DNA of 64,000 bases from Pseudoroseicyclus aestuarii (GTDB lineage Bacteria > Pseudomonadota > Alphaproteobacteria > Rhodobacterales > Rhodobacteraceae), in NCBI RefSeq assembly GCF_003217255.1, contig NZ_QJTE01000003.1, positions 1 to 64,000 of the forward strand, in the 5' to 3' direction. Under the pieces are notes generated by a model, which saw only the letters and a list, made by a program, of their open reading frames with translations, did no database searches and was not told the DNA's origin. Positions within the stretch are counted from its first letter, which is position 1. Every line of letters begins with the position of its first letter. Of this stretch, positions 43,513 to 51,603 are shown in pieces. Both the position numbers and the translations under genes were made by a program.

Positions 43513-44262
43513 TTAGCGCGCGATGCGGGGCGGCGGCGACACGGCCTCGCCGCGGGGGCCGCGGCGGCAGAGGTAGACCTCGCGCTCTGGATGCGCCTCG
43601 ATCACGAAGCCGGCGCTGCGCAGCATCGCGTCCATGGCCGCGCGGTTCGGCACGAACCAGTTCGTCGGATCCTTGGAGTAGCGCTTTTCGATGAAATGCA
43701 GCCGGGGCCAGGCGGCATCGTCGAAGATCGCCTGATCGTCGAAGTCGTAATCGGCCCGCGTCTCGTAATCCTCGGCCGAGCCGCGCTGCATCGACTGGAA
43801 CAGCAGATGCTCGCCCACGACATGCTCGTGCAGCAGGTCGAGCGCCAGAAGCGGGTGGCGCAGGTGGTAGAGCACCCCCATGAAGATCACGAGATCGAAG
43901 CGCTCGCCCAGTTCGGCGACATGGTAGACGTCGAGCTCGCGGAACTCGATCTCGAGCCCCTCGGTCTGGGCGGCGAAACGCGCCTGCGCGAGGTAATGCG
44001 GGTCGCTGTCGATGCCGACCACGCGGGCGGCGCCGCGGCGCGCCATCTCCATCGCGTAGAAGCCGGCGTTGCAGCCGATGTCGAGGACCGTCTTGCCGGA
44101 CAGATCCGCAGGCACGACGTGGGCGAAGCCCTCCCACTTGAACTGCGGGTAGTCGCCGAGGAAGTGCTCCGGCGCGGTCTGCTGCCCGCCGATGCGCAGG
44201 TTGTGAAACCAGGGGCCCAGATCCGCGATGCGGCGGGCAAGGGTGTCGTTATCCGAAGTCAT
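43513..44262 (-). CDS. SAM-dependent methyltransferase (CmoB-like, glycan cassette)
   Basis: Class I methyltransferase of 249 residues. The SAM site is TVLDIGCNAGFYAMEMARRG (two parts) with the acidic residue in VVGIDSDPHY, then the post-motif FMGVLYHLRHP. The N-terminal GPWFHNLRIGG and PQFKWEGF resemble CmoB-like enzymes; I recall a family of such methyltransferases (named after Rta_06860) tied to glycosyltransferase cassettes, from memory only. As the last gene of the glycan operon, overlapping the UXS-like gene by 4 bases, it probably methylates the glycan or its precursor, not tRNA. Confidence 0.85.
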   Translation of the reverse strand: MTSDNDTLARRIADLGPWFHNLRIGGQQTAPEHFLGDYPQFKWEGFAHVVPADLSGKTVLDIGCNAGFYAMEMARRGAARVVGIDSDPHYLAQARFAAQTEGLEIEFRELDVYHVAELGERFDLVIFMGVLYHLRHPLLALDLLHEHVVGEHLLFQSMQRGSAEDYETRADYDFDDQAIFDDAAWPRLHFIEKRYSKDPTNWFVPNRAAMDAMLRSAGFVIEAHPEREVYLCRRGPRGEAVSPPPRIAR

Positions 44263-45248
44263 ATCCGTCCTTTCGCCGCCTCGGCGGGCTCGATGCCGAG
44301 ATGCCGGGCGAACCAGTCCGCGGTCGCCTTGAGGCCTTGGGCCAGCGGCACCTCGGGCGACCAGCCCAGCAGCGCCTGCGCCCGGGCGATGTCGGGGCGC
44401 CGCATCTTGGGATCGTCCTGCGGCAGGGGCAGCGTCTGGTGCGGCAGGGCGCCGGGGATCAGGGCCTGCACCTGCTCGGCCAGCTCGAGGATCGTGAACT
44501 CGAAGGGATTGCCGAGGTTCACCGGCCCCTCGGGGCGCGGATCCACGGCCATCAGCGCCATCAGCCCCGCCACCATGTCGGTGACGTAGCAGAAGCTGCG
44601 GGTCTGCGTGCCGCTGCCATAGATCGTCAGCGGACGCCCCGTCAGCGCCTGGACGATCAGGTTCGACACGATGCGCCCGTCCTCGGGGTCCATCTGCGGG
44701 CCATAGGTGTTGAAGATGCGCGCGACGCGGACATCGGTGCCCATGCGGGCATGATCCCAGCACAGGGCCTCGGCGGCGCGCTTGCCCTCGTCGTAGCAGG
44801 CGCGGGGGCCGGTGCAGTTGACGTGGCCCCAGTAGTCCTCGGGCTGTGGGTGCTGCTCGGGGTCGCCGTAGACCTCGCTGGTCGAGGCCTGCAGGTAACG
44901 CGCGCCCTGCGCGCGGGCCAGCGCCAGCAGGTTCCGGGTGCCGATCACATTGGTCATCATCGTATGCACCGGATCGGCCTGGTAGCGCGGCGGGCTGGCG
45001 GGGCTCGCGAGGTTGTAGATCTCGTCGAGCCGCCCGAGGTCGGGAAGAGGCTCTGTCACCTCGGCCTGCACCACCGAGAAGCCGCGGTTGTTGAGCAGGG
45101 GCTGCACCGTCTCGCGCCGTCCGGTCAGGAAGCTGTCGAGGCAGATCACCCGCGCCCCGCCGGCCAGAAGCGCCTCGCAGAGGTGGCTGCCGATGAAGCC
45201 GGCGCCGCCCGCGACGAGCACGGTCCGCAGGGGGAGGGTGGGGGTCAT
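44259..45248 (-). CDS. NAD-dependent sugar epimerase/decarboxylase (UDP-glucuronate decarboxylase-like)
   Basis: Extended SDR of 329 residues acting on nucleotide sugars. NAD site GGAGFIGSHLCEALL (about 14-28), catalytic STSEVYGDP and YDEGKRAAE (Tyr-x3-Lys), and RIFNTYGPQMDPEDGRIVSN are those of UDP-xylose synthase (UXS), which turns UDP-glucuronate into UDP-xylose. GPRACYDEGKR is particularly UXS-like. Xylose supply for the cassette's glycosyltransferases is therefore plausible but unproven. Both ends overlap neighbours by 4 bases. Confidence 0.87.
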   Translation of the reverse strand: MTPTLPLRTVLVAGGAGFIGSHLCEALLAGGARVICLDSFLTGRRETVQPLLNNRGFSVVQAEVTEPLPDLGRLDEIYNLASPASPPRYQADPVHTMMTNVIGTRNLLALARAQGARYLQASTSEVYGDPEQHPQPEDYWGHVNCTGPRACYDEGKRAAEALCWDHARMGTDVRVARIFNTYGPQMDPEDGRIVSNLIVQALTGRPLTIYGSGTQTRSFCYVTDMVAGLMALMAVDPRPEGPVNLGNPFEFTILELAEQVQALIPGALPHQTLPLPQDDPKMRRPDIARAQALLGWSPEVPLAQGLKATADWFARHLGIEPAEAAKGRI

Positions 45249-46351
45249 GAGCCTGTTCCTTGCAGCCGGTGCGCCGGCGCTTCGGCGAGATCGGCGATCA
45301 GCTGCCGCGCGCGGGCGCGGCCCGTATGAGCCGCCTGCACGCGGGCGCGGGCGGCATCGGCCTGCCGCTGCCGCTGCGGGGGCGTCATCGTGGTCAGGGC
45401 GGTGACGACATCCTCGGTGCTGTCCGCCACGAGGATGGCCTCGCCCTCGGGCAGCACCTCGCCCAGCCCCTCCCAGCGGTCCGAGACGATGGGCGTGCCG
45501 CAGGCCGCGGCCTCGAACAGGCGGACGGAGGGCGACCAGCCGAGCGCCTTCATCGCGGAGCGGGTGACGTTGAGCGTGAAGCGCTGGGCGCCGTAGAAGG
45601 CCGCGTGCTCGCTGGGCGGCAGGTGGTCGATCCGCTCGACATTCTCGGGCCAGTCGATGTCATCGGGGTACTGCGGCCCGGCGACGACGAAGCGCATCTG
45701 CGGCAGGCGTCGCGCAGGCTCGATCAGCAGCTGCTCCAGCGGCGGCTGGCGGTCGGGCGAATAGGTGCCGAGGTAACCGAGGTCCCATGTCGCGGGCAGG
45801 TCCATCGGCGCATAGCGCGCCTCGTCCACGGCGCAGTAAAGCGGGCGCGGATCGCGGGCGCCGAAGTCGCGCCGCAGCACATCCAGCACGCGCCCGCCGG
45901 AAAAGGAGAAATAGGTGTCGAAGAAGGGCACCTGCCGCCGCGCGAGGTGATCCTCGCGCCCCGCGCGCAGATGCTCGAGCGTGACGGGCGTGTCGATGTC
46001 GTAAAAGCAGAAGGGCTGGGCGATGCGGCCCGCCTGCGCCGCCTCGTGCAGCCGGTCGATCAGCGCCTGCCCCTCGGGGACGTAGCTGCCGACGATCACC
46101 GCCGCCGCGTCGCGAAGCCTCTCGCCGTAGGTCCCGAAGACCTCGTCGAGGCTGTGGTACAGCCGCAGCTCGCAGAAGTCGGGATCGGGCAGGTCGCGCT
46201 GGCTGGCATACCAGGGCACGTCGCGTTCCAGGAACAGCACCCGCTGCCCCTCTGCCGCCAGCCCGCGGATCAGCGCGCGGAAAGTCGTGGCATGGCCGTT
46301 TCCCCAGGAGGAGGAGAGCGAGAGGCCGAGGATGACGATCTCGCCGCTCAT
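45245..46351 (-). CDS. CgeB-like glycosyltransferase, copy 1
   Basis: GT-B-type glycosyltransferase of 368 residues in the CgeB group (CgeB acts on the Bacillus spore crust). The N-terminal domain starts IVILGLSLSSSWGNGHATTFRALIRGL in two parts; the C-terminal donor domain has LNVTRSAMKALGWSPSVR and FEAAACGTPIVSDRWEGL. No signal or membrane segment, so cytoplasmic. It is one of three similar tandem genes. Both junctions are ATGA overlaps. Donor and acceptor unknown. Confidence 0.87.
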   Translation of the reverse strand: MSGEIVILGLSLSSSWGNGHATTFRALIRGLAAEGQRVLFLERDVPWYASQRDLPDPDFCELRLYHSLDEVFGTYGERLRDAAAVIVGSYVPEGQALIDRLHEAAQAGRIAQPFCFYDIDTPVTLEHLRAGREDHLARRQVPFFDTYFSFSGGRVLDVLRRDFGARDPRPLYCAVDEARYAPMDLPATWDLGYLGTYSPDRQPPLEQLLIEPARRLPQMRFVVAGPQYPDDIDWPENVERIDHLPPSEHAAFYGAQRFTLNVTRSAMKALGWSPSVRLFEAAACGTPIVSDRWEGLGEVLPEGEAILVADSTEDVVTALTTMTPPQRQRQADAARARVQAAHTGRARARQLIADLAEAPAHRLQGTGS

Positions 46352-47427
46352 GCCGTTTCCTTCGCCATATGCGCGCGGAAGAGGGCATCTACCTGCTCGG
46401 CCCGCTTGTCGTAGGTATGCCCGGCGAGAATGCGCTTGCGGGCGGCCTGGCCGATGGCCTCGGCCTGCTCGGGCCGAATTTCGCGCAGAAGCTGCGCCAC
46501 CTCGGCGCCGCTGCGGGCGACCAGCACTTCCTCCCCCGGCTCGAGGAACTGCTCGATCCCCTCCCAGTAGTCGGTGATCAGGCAGGCGCCGGCGCCCGCC
46601 GCCTCGAAGACGCGGGTGGCGGGGGAAAAGCCGGTCGCCGCCATGCTGTCGCGGGCGATGTTCAGCACCATGCGCGGGCTGCGGTTGAAGGCGTTGTGGT
46701 CGCGCGTGCCGACATGGCCCAGGCGGGTGACGTTCCTGGGCACGTGATCCCAGCCCGAGCCGCCGATCAAAAAGCGCATGTCAGGCAGCATCCGGGCGGG
46801 GCCGAAGAAGAACTCCTCCACCCGCGCCTCGCGGTCTGGCAAGCGATTGCCGAGGAACCCCAGATCCCCGGCGAAGCGGGCTTCGGCGGGGACGGGGTGA
46901 TGCGTGTCGGGATCACAGGCGTTGTAGATCGGAACGCAGGTCCGCGCGCCGAGGGCGGTATAGGCCTGCACCACAGGATCGCCGCCGCCGTAGGTCAGCA
47001 CCATGTCGAGATCGGGCAAGGCGGCGCGCAGGGGGCTGTCGGGATCGGCCTGCATCTCGGCCAGCGTGGCGGGGGCATCGACGTCCCAGAACAGGCGCAG
47101 CGCACCGGGGCGCGCGGCCTTCATCACCTCGTCGAGGATCATGTCGTCCTCGTAGCCGACGCCGCTGGCCTTGACGACGATGTCGGCCTTTCCGGCCTCT
47201 GCCGCGACACAGCGCAGGGCGTCATGCGTGCCCTCCCAGACCACGACGCGGGCCCAGTCGGGCACCTCCATGTCGCGGTTGGCGCCGCGGTCGTGCACGT
47301 CGGGCTCGTAGAAGGTGATGTCGTAGCCATGCCCGGCGAGCGCGCGCAGCATGCCCCGGTAATAGGTCGCCGCGCCGTTCCAGTAGGAGGACAGCAGGCT
47401 CGATCCGTAAAAGGCGATACTGGTCAT
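46348..47427 (-). CDS. CgeB-like glycosyltransferase, copy 2
   Basis: A 359-residue relative of its two neighbours. It begins MTSIAFYGSSLLSSYWNGAA and has the donor-domain series LGFLGNRLPDRE, VLNIARDSMAATGFSPATR and FEAAGAGACLITDYWEGIEQF, the closest of the three to classical CgeB. The ATG at 47427 overlaps the upstream stop; a longer frame exists upstream but lies inside copy 3 in another frame. Cytoplasmic; probably adds one sugar to the cassette product. Confidence 0.88.
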   Translation of the reverse strand: MTSIAFYGSSLLSSYWNGAATYYRGMLRALAGHGYDITFYEPDVHDRGANRDMEVPDWARVVVWEGTHDALRCVAAEAGKADIVVKASGVGYEDDMILDEVMKAARPGALRLFWDVDAPATLAEMQADPDSPLRAALPDLDMVLTYGGGDPVVQAYTALGARTCVPIYNACDPDTHHPVPAEARFAGDLGFLGNRLPDREARVEEFFFGPARMLPDMRFLIGGSGWDHVPRNVTRLGHVGTRDHNAFNRSPRMVLNIARDSMAATGFSPATRVFEAAGAGACLITDYWEGIEQFLEPGEEVLVARSGAEVAQLLREIRPEQAEAIGQAARKRILAGHTYDKRAEQVDALFRAHMAKETA

Positions 47428-48533
47428 TCGGCGGCCTCTCTCGTCTCGCCGCGCAGGGCGGCGCTGATTGCCAGAAGCTCGTCGACCCGGTGCCGGCAGG
47501 TGTGCCGCGCCAGGATCGTCTCGCGGCCATGGGCGATCAGGCTGCCGCGCAGCCCCTCGTCCGACAGCACATCGCGCAGGCGCTGCTCCATCTCGGCCCC
47601 GTCGCGGGCAAAGAGGAAATCCACGCCGGGCCGGAACAGCCCCTCGGCATCGTCCCAGGGGGCGGAGACCAGCGGGATGCCGCAGGCCAGCGCCTCGAAG
47701 GGGCGGATGGTGGGGATGCCGGGCAGCGCCTCGACGTAGGGCCGGCGCGGGACATGCACCGTCACCCGGTGCCGGGCGAAGGCGGCGGGCGCGTCCGTAT
47801 TGGCGATGGAGCCGCGGTAGGCGATGCCCGCGCGGGCGAGGCGATCCAGGGCGTGATCGGGGTAGCGCACGCCGTGGATCTCGGCCGTCAGGCCAAGGTG
47901 CTGCACCGGCTCCACGAGGAACTGCATCAGCTCCTCGCTGCGCTCGCCGTCGCCCCAGTTGCCGATCCAGACCAGATCGCCGGTCGTCGCGACATCGGGC
48001 AGGGGGTGGAACACCGTCTCGTCCGCGGCCTCGTGCCAGGTAAAGACCTGACCCGCCCAGCCGGCGTCGAGGTAGCGTTCGCGCAGCGCCTCGCCGAAGG
48101 CCAGAACACCGTCGTAGCCCGACAGATCGAAACCGGCGATCTCGTCGCTGGCGCTGACGGCGCGGTGATGGGTGTCGTGGAACAGCAGCTGGAAGGGCGC
48201 GCCCCGCGCCCGCGCCCGGCCAAGGCGCGCGACGAGGGCGGGGTCGGTCCATTCGTGAACCACCACGAGATCCGCATCGTCGAGCGCCGCCTCGTGGTCG
48301 AAATCCTCGGGGTAAATCTGCCAGCGCAGCTCGGGATAGACGGCGGCGAAGGCGTCGATCGCCTGCGGGCCGCGATCCGCGATCAGGTTCTCACGGCTCC
48401 AGCTTTGCGCGGGCTCCAGCGCCAGCACCTCGTGCCCGCGCCGCACCAGATCGCGCATCACGCCGCGCAGGAAATGCGCGTTGCCGTGGTTCCAGTCTGA
48501 GACCAGCGAATGGGTGTAGAAGACGATTATCAT
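47424..48533 (-). CDS. CgeB-like glycosyltransferase, copy 3
   Basis: A 369-residue GT-B glycosyltransferase, third of the tandem set. N-terminal MIIVFYTHSLVSDWNHGNAH, middle DLVWIGNWGDGERSEEL and C-terminal RPFEALACGIPLVSAPWDDAEGLF align in order with the two downstream copies. Divergence between copies is high, so the duplications are old or the genes were gathered from different lines. ATGA overlaps on both sides. Confidence 0.86.
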   Translation of the reverse strand: MIIVFYTHSLVSDWNHGNAHFLRGVMRDLVRRGHEVLALEPAQSWSRENLIADRGPQAIDAFAAVYPELRWQIYPEDFDHEAALDDADLVVVHEWTDPALVARLGRARARGAPFQLLFHDTHHRAVSASDEIAGFDLSGYDGVLAFGEALRERYLDAGWAGQVFTWHEAADETVFHPLPDVATTGDLVWIGNWGDGERSEELMQFLVEPVQHLGLTAEIHGVRYPDHALDRLARAGIAYRGSIANTDAPAAFARHRVTVHVPRRPYVEALPGIPTIRPFEALACGIPLVSAPWDDAEGLFRPGVDFLFARDGAEMEQRLRDVLSDEGLRGSLIAHGRETILARHTCRHRVDELLAISAALRGETREAAE

Positions 48534-49612
48534 GCCGCGGCCTGTCCCGCCCTGACCCCGAGGGTCCGGTACAGATCGAGCACCGCCGCCACCTGCGCCT
48601 GCAACGAATAGCGTCGCGCCCGCTCGCGCGCGGCGCGGCCAAGGGCGGCGCGGCGCGGGGCATCGGCGGCCAGCGCGTTGATCGCCCCGCGCAGGGCCGG
48701 GGGATCGACGGGATCGAAGAAGGCGGCGGCGCCGTCCCAAAGTTCCCGGTAGGTCGGGATGTCCGCCAGCAGGAGCGGCCGCTGCGCCCGCGCCGCCTCG
48801 AGCGCGGCAAGACCGAAGGGCTCGTAGAGCGAGGGAGAGACGAAAAGGCCCGCCTGCCGCAGCAGCCCCATCGCCTGCCCGTGTTCCAGCGGGCCGGGGG
48901 CACCGGCGTAATGGATCGCGGCATGGCTGCCGTCGGGGCCTTCCGTTGCGCCCGCCATGGTCACCGGCCAGAGGCTGTCCTCGGCGGCGGCATCGAGGAC
49001 GGCGGCATTCTTGCCCGCATCCCACCAGCGCGCGGCGGCAAAGACGTAATCCTCGCCCGTTCCGCCGCCCTCAGGCGCAAGGCTGGCGTTATGCACGACG
49101 GCTATGCGCGGCAGGCCCTCGTACACCGCGCCCATCGCCTTTGCATGGGCGGCAGAGGGGACGAGTGCGGCATCGGCGGCGCGCAGCCCGGCGCCCGTCA
49201 ACTCGGCCTGCCAGGCCATGTCATCCGGCACGGCGCTGCCGCGCACGGCGGCGAACCATGTGGCGAGGCAGGAGTGCGAGGCGGCGACGACCGGCATCGC
49301 GACCTCCAGCTCCGCGCCCTGGCTGGGGTAGTTCAGATGCACGAGATCCGCGCCGCGACGCTCCGCCAGCGCCGAAAGCCAGGGCCCGACGGGCGCCAGC
49401 GCCTCGGGGCCCTTGGCCAGCCAGTCCAGCGGCGCCTCGCCCCAGTCGAGCGTGCCGATCCGCCGCGCCGCCTCGGCCTGCGCGGGCGACGGCGCGGGGC
49501 CGAGACCGGCGAAGGCGATCTCCAGCCCCTCGGCCCGCAGGCCCTGCGCAAGGTCCAGCGCGTAGCGCCAGACGCCGCCCACGGCGTCGAGGGTCATCAG
49601 TACCCGTGTCAT
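48530..49612 (-). CDS. GT4-family glycosyltransferase
   Basis: A GT-B glycosyltransferase of 360 residues with the GT4 pattern. The start MTRVLMTLDAVGGVWRYALDLA carries the Gly-rich acceptor-side loop; later are VPSAAHAKAM, RIAVVHNA and the donor-site EPFGLAALEAARAQRP (E-x7-E type). It resembles a sucrose-synthase/GT4 type glycosyltransferase more than CgeB. Cytoplasmic, coupled by overlaps to the GH-epimerase fusion upstream and CgeB-like copy 3 downstream. Confidence 0.87.
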   Translation of the reverse strand: MTRVLMTLDAVGGVWRYALDLAQGLRAEGLEIAFAGLGPAPSPAQAEAARRIGTLDWGEAPLDWLAKGPEALAPVGPWLSALAERRGADLVHLNYPSQGAELEVAMPVVAASHSCLATWFAAVRGSAVPDDMAWQAELTGAGLRAADAALVPSAAHAKAMGAVYEGLPRIAVVHNASLAPEGGGTGEDYVFAAARWWDAGKNAAVLDAAAEDSLWPVTMAGATEGPDGSHAAIHYAGAPGPLEHGQAMGLLRQAGLFVSPSLYEPFGLAALEAARAQRPLLLADIPTYRELWDGAAAFFDPVDPPALRGAINALAADAPRRAALGRAARERARRYSLQAQVAAVLDLYRTLGVRAGQAAA

Positions 49613-51603
49613 GCCGAAAGCCTTGCGCCGTGGGCCTGCGGGACCCGGTGCTCCGCCAGCCATGCCGCCAGCCGGTGCAGCCCGTCCTTCCAGCCGACCT
49701 GCGGCTGCCAGCCGGTCTCGGCCTGCAGAAGGCGGGTATCGGCGACAAACCAAGGCTGATCGCCCTGCCGCCAGGTGTCGTAGCGCACGTCCACCTCGCG
49801 GTACGTGACGCGCCCGATCTCTTTCAGGACGCCGCGCAGGCTGACGGCATTGGCCGGGCCGCCGCCAAGGTTGAAGGCGCGGCCCTTCAGCCGGTCGATG
49901 TCGCCCAGCACCGCGCGATAGGCGGCGACGGCGTCCGAAACCTCGAGCACGTCGCGCACCTGATGGCCGCTGCCGTAGAGGGTGATCGCCTCGCCCTTCA
50001 GCGCGCGGATCAGGAAATGCGCGACCCAGCCCTGATCCTCGGTCCCGAACTGGCGGGGGCCGTAGATGCAGGACATGCGCAGCACCGCCGTCGGCAGGCC
50101 GTAGCTTTTCGCGTAATCCAGCACGTATTGATCCGCGACACCCTTGGAGCATCCGTAGGGCGTGGCGAAATCCAGCGGGCGGCTTTCGTCGACGCCATGC
50201 GCGGCCAATGCATTGTCATGCGGGGCGCAGCCCTCGGCGGTGTCCTCGACCGTCAGGTCGGCGAGGCTGCCATAGACCTTGTTCGTGCTGGCGAAGATCA
50301 GCGGCACCTGCCGCCCAGTGGCGCGCAGCGCCTCGAGCAGGTTGAGCGTGCCGCGGGCGTTGACCTCGAAATCCTCTAGGGGCGCGGTCAGGCTGGTGGT
50401 CACGGCGGTCTGCGCGGCAAGATGCACCACCGCCTCGGCATCGGCGACAGCGGCCGAGAGTGTCGAGGCGTCCCGCATGTCCACGGGCGCGGGATGGACG
50501 CGGCTGCCATGCCGCTCGATCAGCCATTCGAGGTTTTCTTCCACGCCCGAGCGCGAGAGGTTGTCGATGATCACGACCTCGCGCCCCTCGGCAAGAAAGC
50601 TCTCGGCAAGGTTGGAGCCGATGAAGCCCGCGCCGCCGGTGATCGCGACGGGCTTGGTCGCGTCGCCGATCCGGGGCGCGGCAAGACCCGTGACCTCGCG
50701 CACCCGCTCGGGCCCGCCGTCCGCCAGAAGCCGGGCCAGCAGCTTGGGCTGGCCCTCCGCCGTCGTGGCGCCAAGGTGATAGTGCCGGAGGTCAAAGAGC
50801 GGGCCTTCCTGCACGGCGGTGTCCTGCGTCAGGTCCTGCCAGCCGTACCAGTACATCCGCTCCGCCGACGCATCGAGCGCCTGGGCAAAGCGTCGCGCCT
50901 GCTCGATCCCGTCGTGGCGCCAGGTGGAATAGCCGGTCTCGGTGATCCAGATCTCGGCCTTCGGCGCGTGGCGATCCAGGATCTCGCGCATCTCGGCCAG
51001 ATGGGCGTCCCAGCCCTTCCAGCTGCCTTCTTCGCTGTCCCATGTGCCGGGAAAGCCGTGAAACCCCACGGCATGCATAAGTTGAAGCAGCCCGCGCTCG
51101 CCCATCAGGTTCAGCCAGTAGGCGTCGAAGGGCGCGGGGCCGCCCAGCACCGGGCGCCAGCCGCGCTGGTCTGCCCAATGCGCAGCATTGGTGATCATCT
51201 CGCAGAACAGCTCGAAGCCGGTGTCCTCGCGCCAGTCCCAGTCCAGCAGGTTGTTGGGTTCGTTCCAAAGCTCGACGAATTTGAAATGTTCGCCGTGCCG
51301 GGTCAGCACGAGATCGATAAAATCGGCGTAGTCCTTGAGGACCTTCGGCGCGCCGGAGGTCCGGCCCGTCCGCGATAGCGAGGGCGGCGTGTAGTGCACG
51401 CAAGGTAGGACCTCGAAATGCTCGGCCAGCTTCGGAAACAGCCAGTCGTTCCACTCCGGACCGCCGGGGGCGAGGTATTCGGCCCAGCTCAGGTGCGTGC
51501 GGACCCATGCGGCGCCGCTGGCCTTGAGCTTCGGGATTTCGCGCTTGACCCGCTCGTATTCGCCGGGGCGGAACCATTCGACGAAGCCGAAGGGGGTGGT
51601 CAC
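49609..51603 (-). CDS. Fusion of clan GH-A glycosidase and CDP-paratose-2-epimerase-like SDR
   Basis: A 664-residue two-domain protein. Residues 1 to about 300 form a TIM barrel of the GH5/GH39 kind: acid/base E115 in FVELWNEPNN and nucleophile E222 in WITETGYS, both intact. No signal peptide, which is unusual for this clan. From about 317 an extended SDR begins (TGGAGFIGSN at 322-331) with ASTNKVYGS, TPYGCSKG (Tyr-x3-Lys) and MSCIYGPRQFGTEDQGWVAH, the pattern of CDP-tyvelose/paratose 2-epimerase. Both halves are full length and in one frame, so this is a real fusion. It may trim or rearrange a glycoside while epimerising the sugar nucleotide; the reaction is unknown. Confidence 0.87.
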   Translation of the reverse strand: MTTPFGFVEWFRPGEYERVKREIPKLKASGAAWVRTHLSWAEYLAPGGPEWNDWLFPKLAEHFEVLPCVHYTPPSLSRTGRTSGAPKVLKDYADFIDLVLTRHGEHFKFVELWNEPNNLLDWDWREDTGFELFCEMITNAAHWADQRGWRPVLGGPAPFDAYWLNLMGERGLLQLMHAVGFHGFPGTWDSEEGSWKGWDAHLAEMREILDRHAPKAEIWITETGYSTWRHDGIEQARRFAQALDASAERMYWYGWQDLTQDTAVQEGPLFDLRHYHLGATTAEGQPKLLARLLADGGPERVREVTGLAAPRIGDATKPVAITGGAGFIGSNLAESFLAEGREVVIIDNLSRSGVEENLEWLIERHGSRVHPAPVDMRDASTLSAAVADAEAVVHLAAQTAVTTSLTAPLEDFEVNARGTLNLLEALRATGRQVPLIFASTNKVYGSLADLTVEDTAEGCAPHDNALAAHGVDESRPLDFATPYGCSKGVADQYVLDYAKSYGLPTAVLRMSCIYGPRQFGTEDQGWVAHFLIRALKGEAITLYGSGHQVRDVLEVSDAVAAYRAVLGDIDRLKGRAFNLGGGPANAVSLRGVLKEIGRVTYREVDVRYDTWRQGDQPWFVADTRLLQAETGWQPQVGWKDGLHRLAAWLAEHRVPQAHGARLSA

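Noticed and set aside
43513-44262. tRNA-modifying CmoB
   Set aside because: Only the SAM fold and a few N-terminal residues resemble CmoB; the protein is shorter and embedded in a glycosyltransferase operon, and no cmoA is adjacent.
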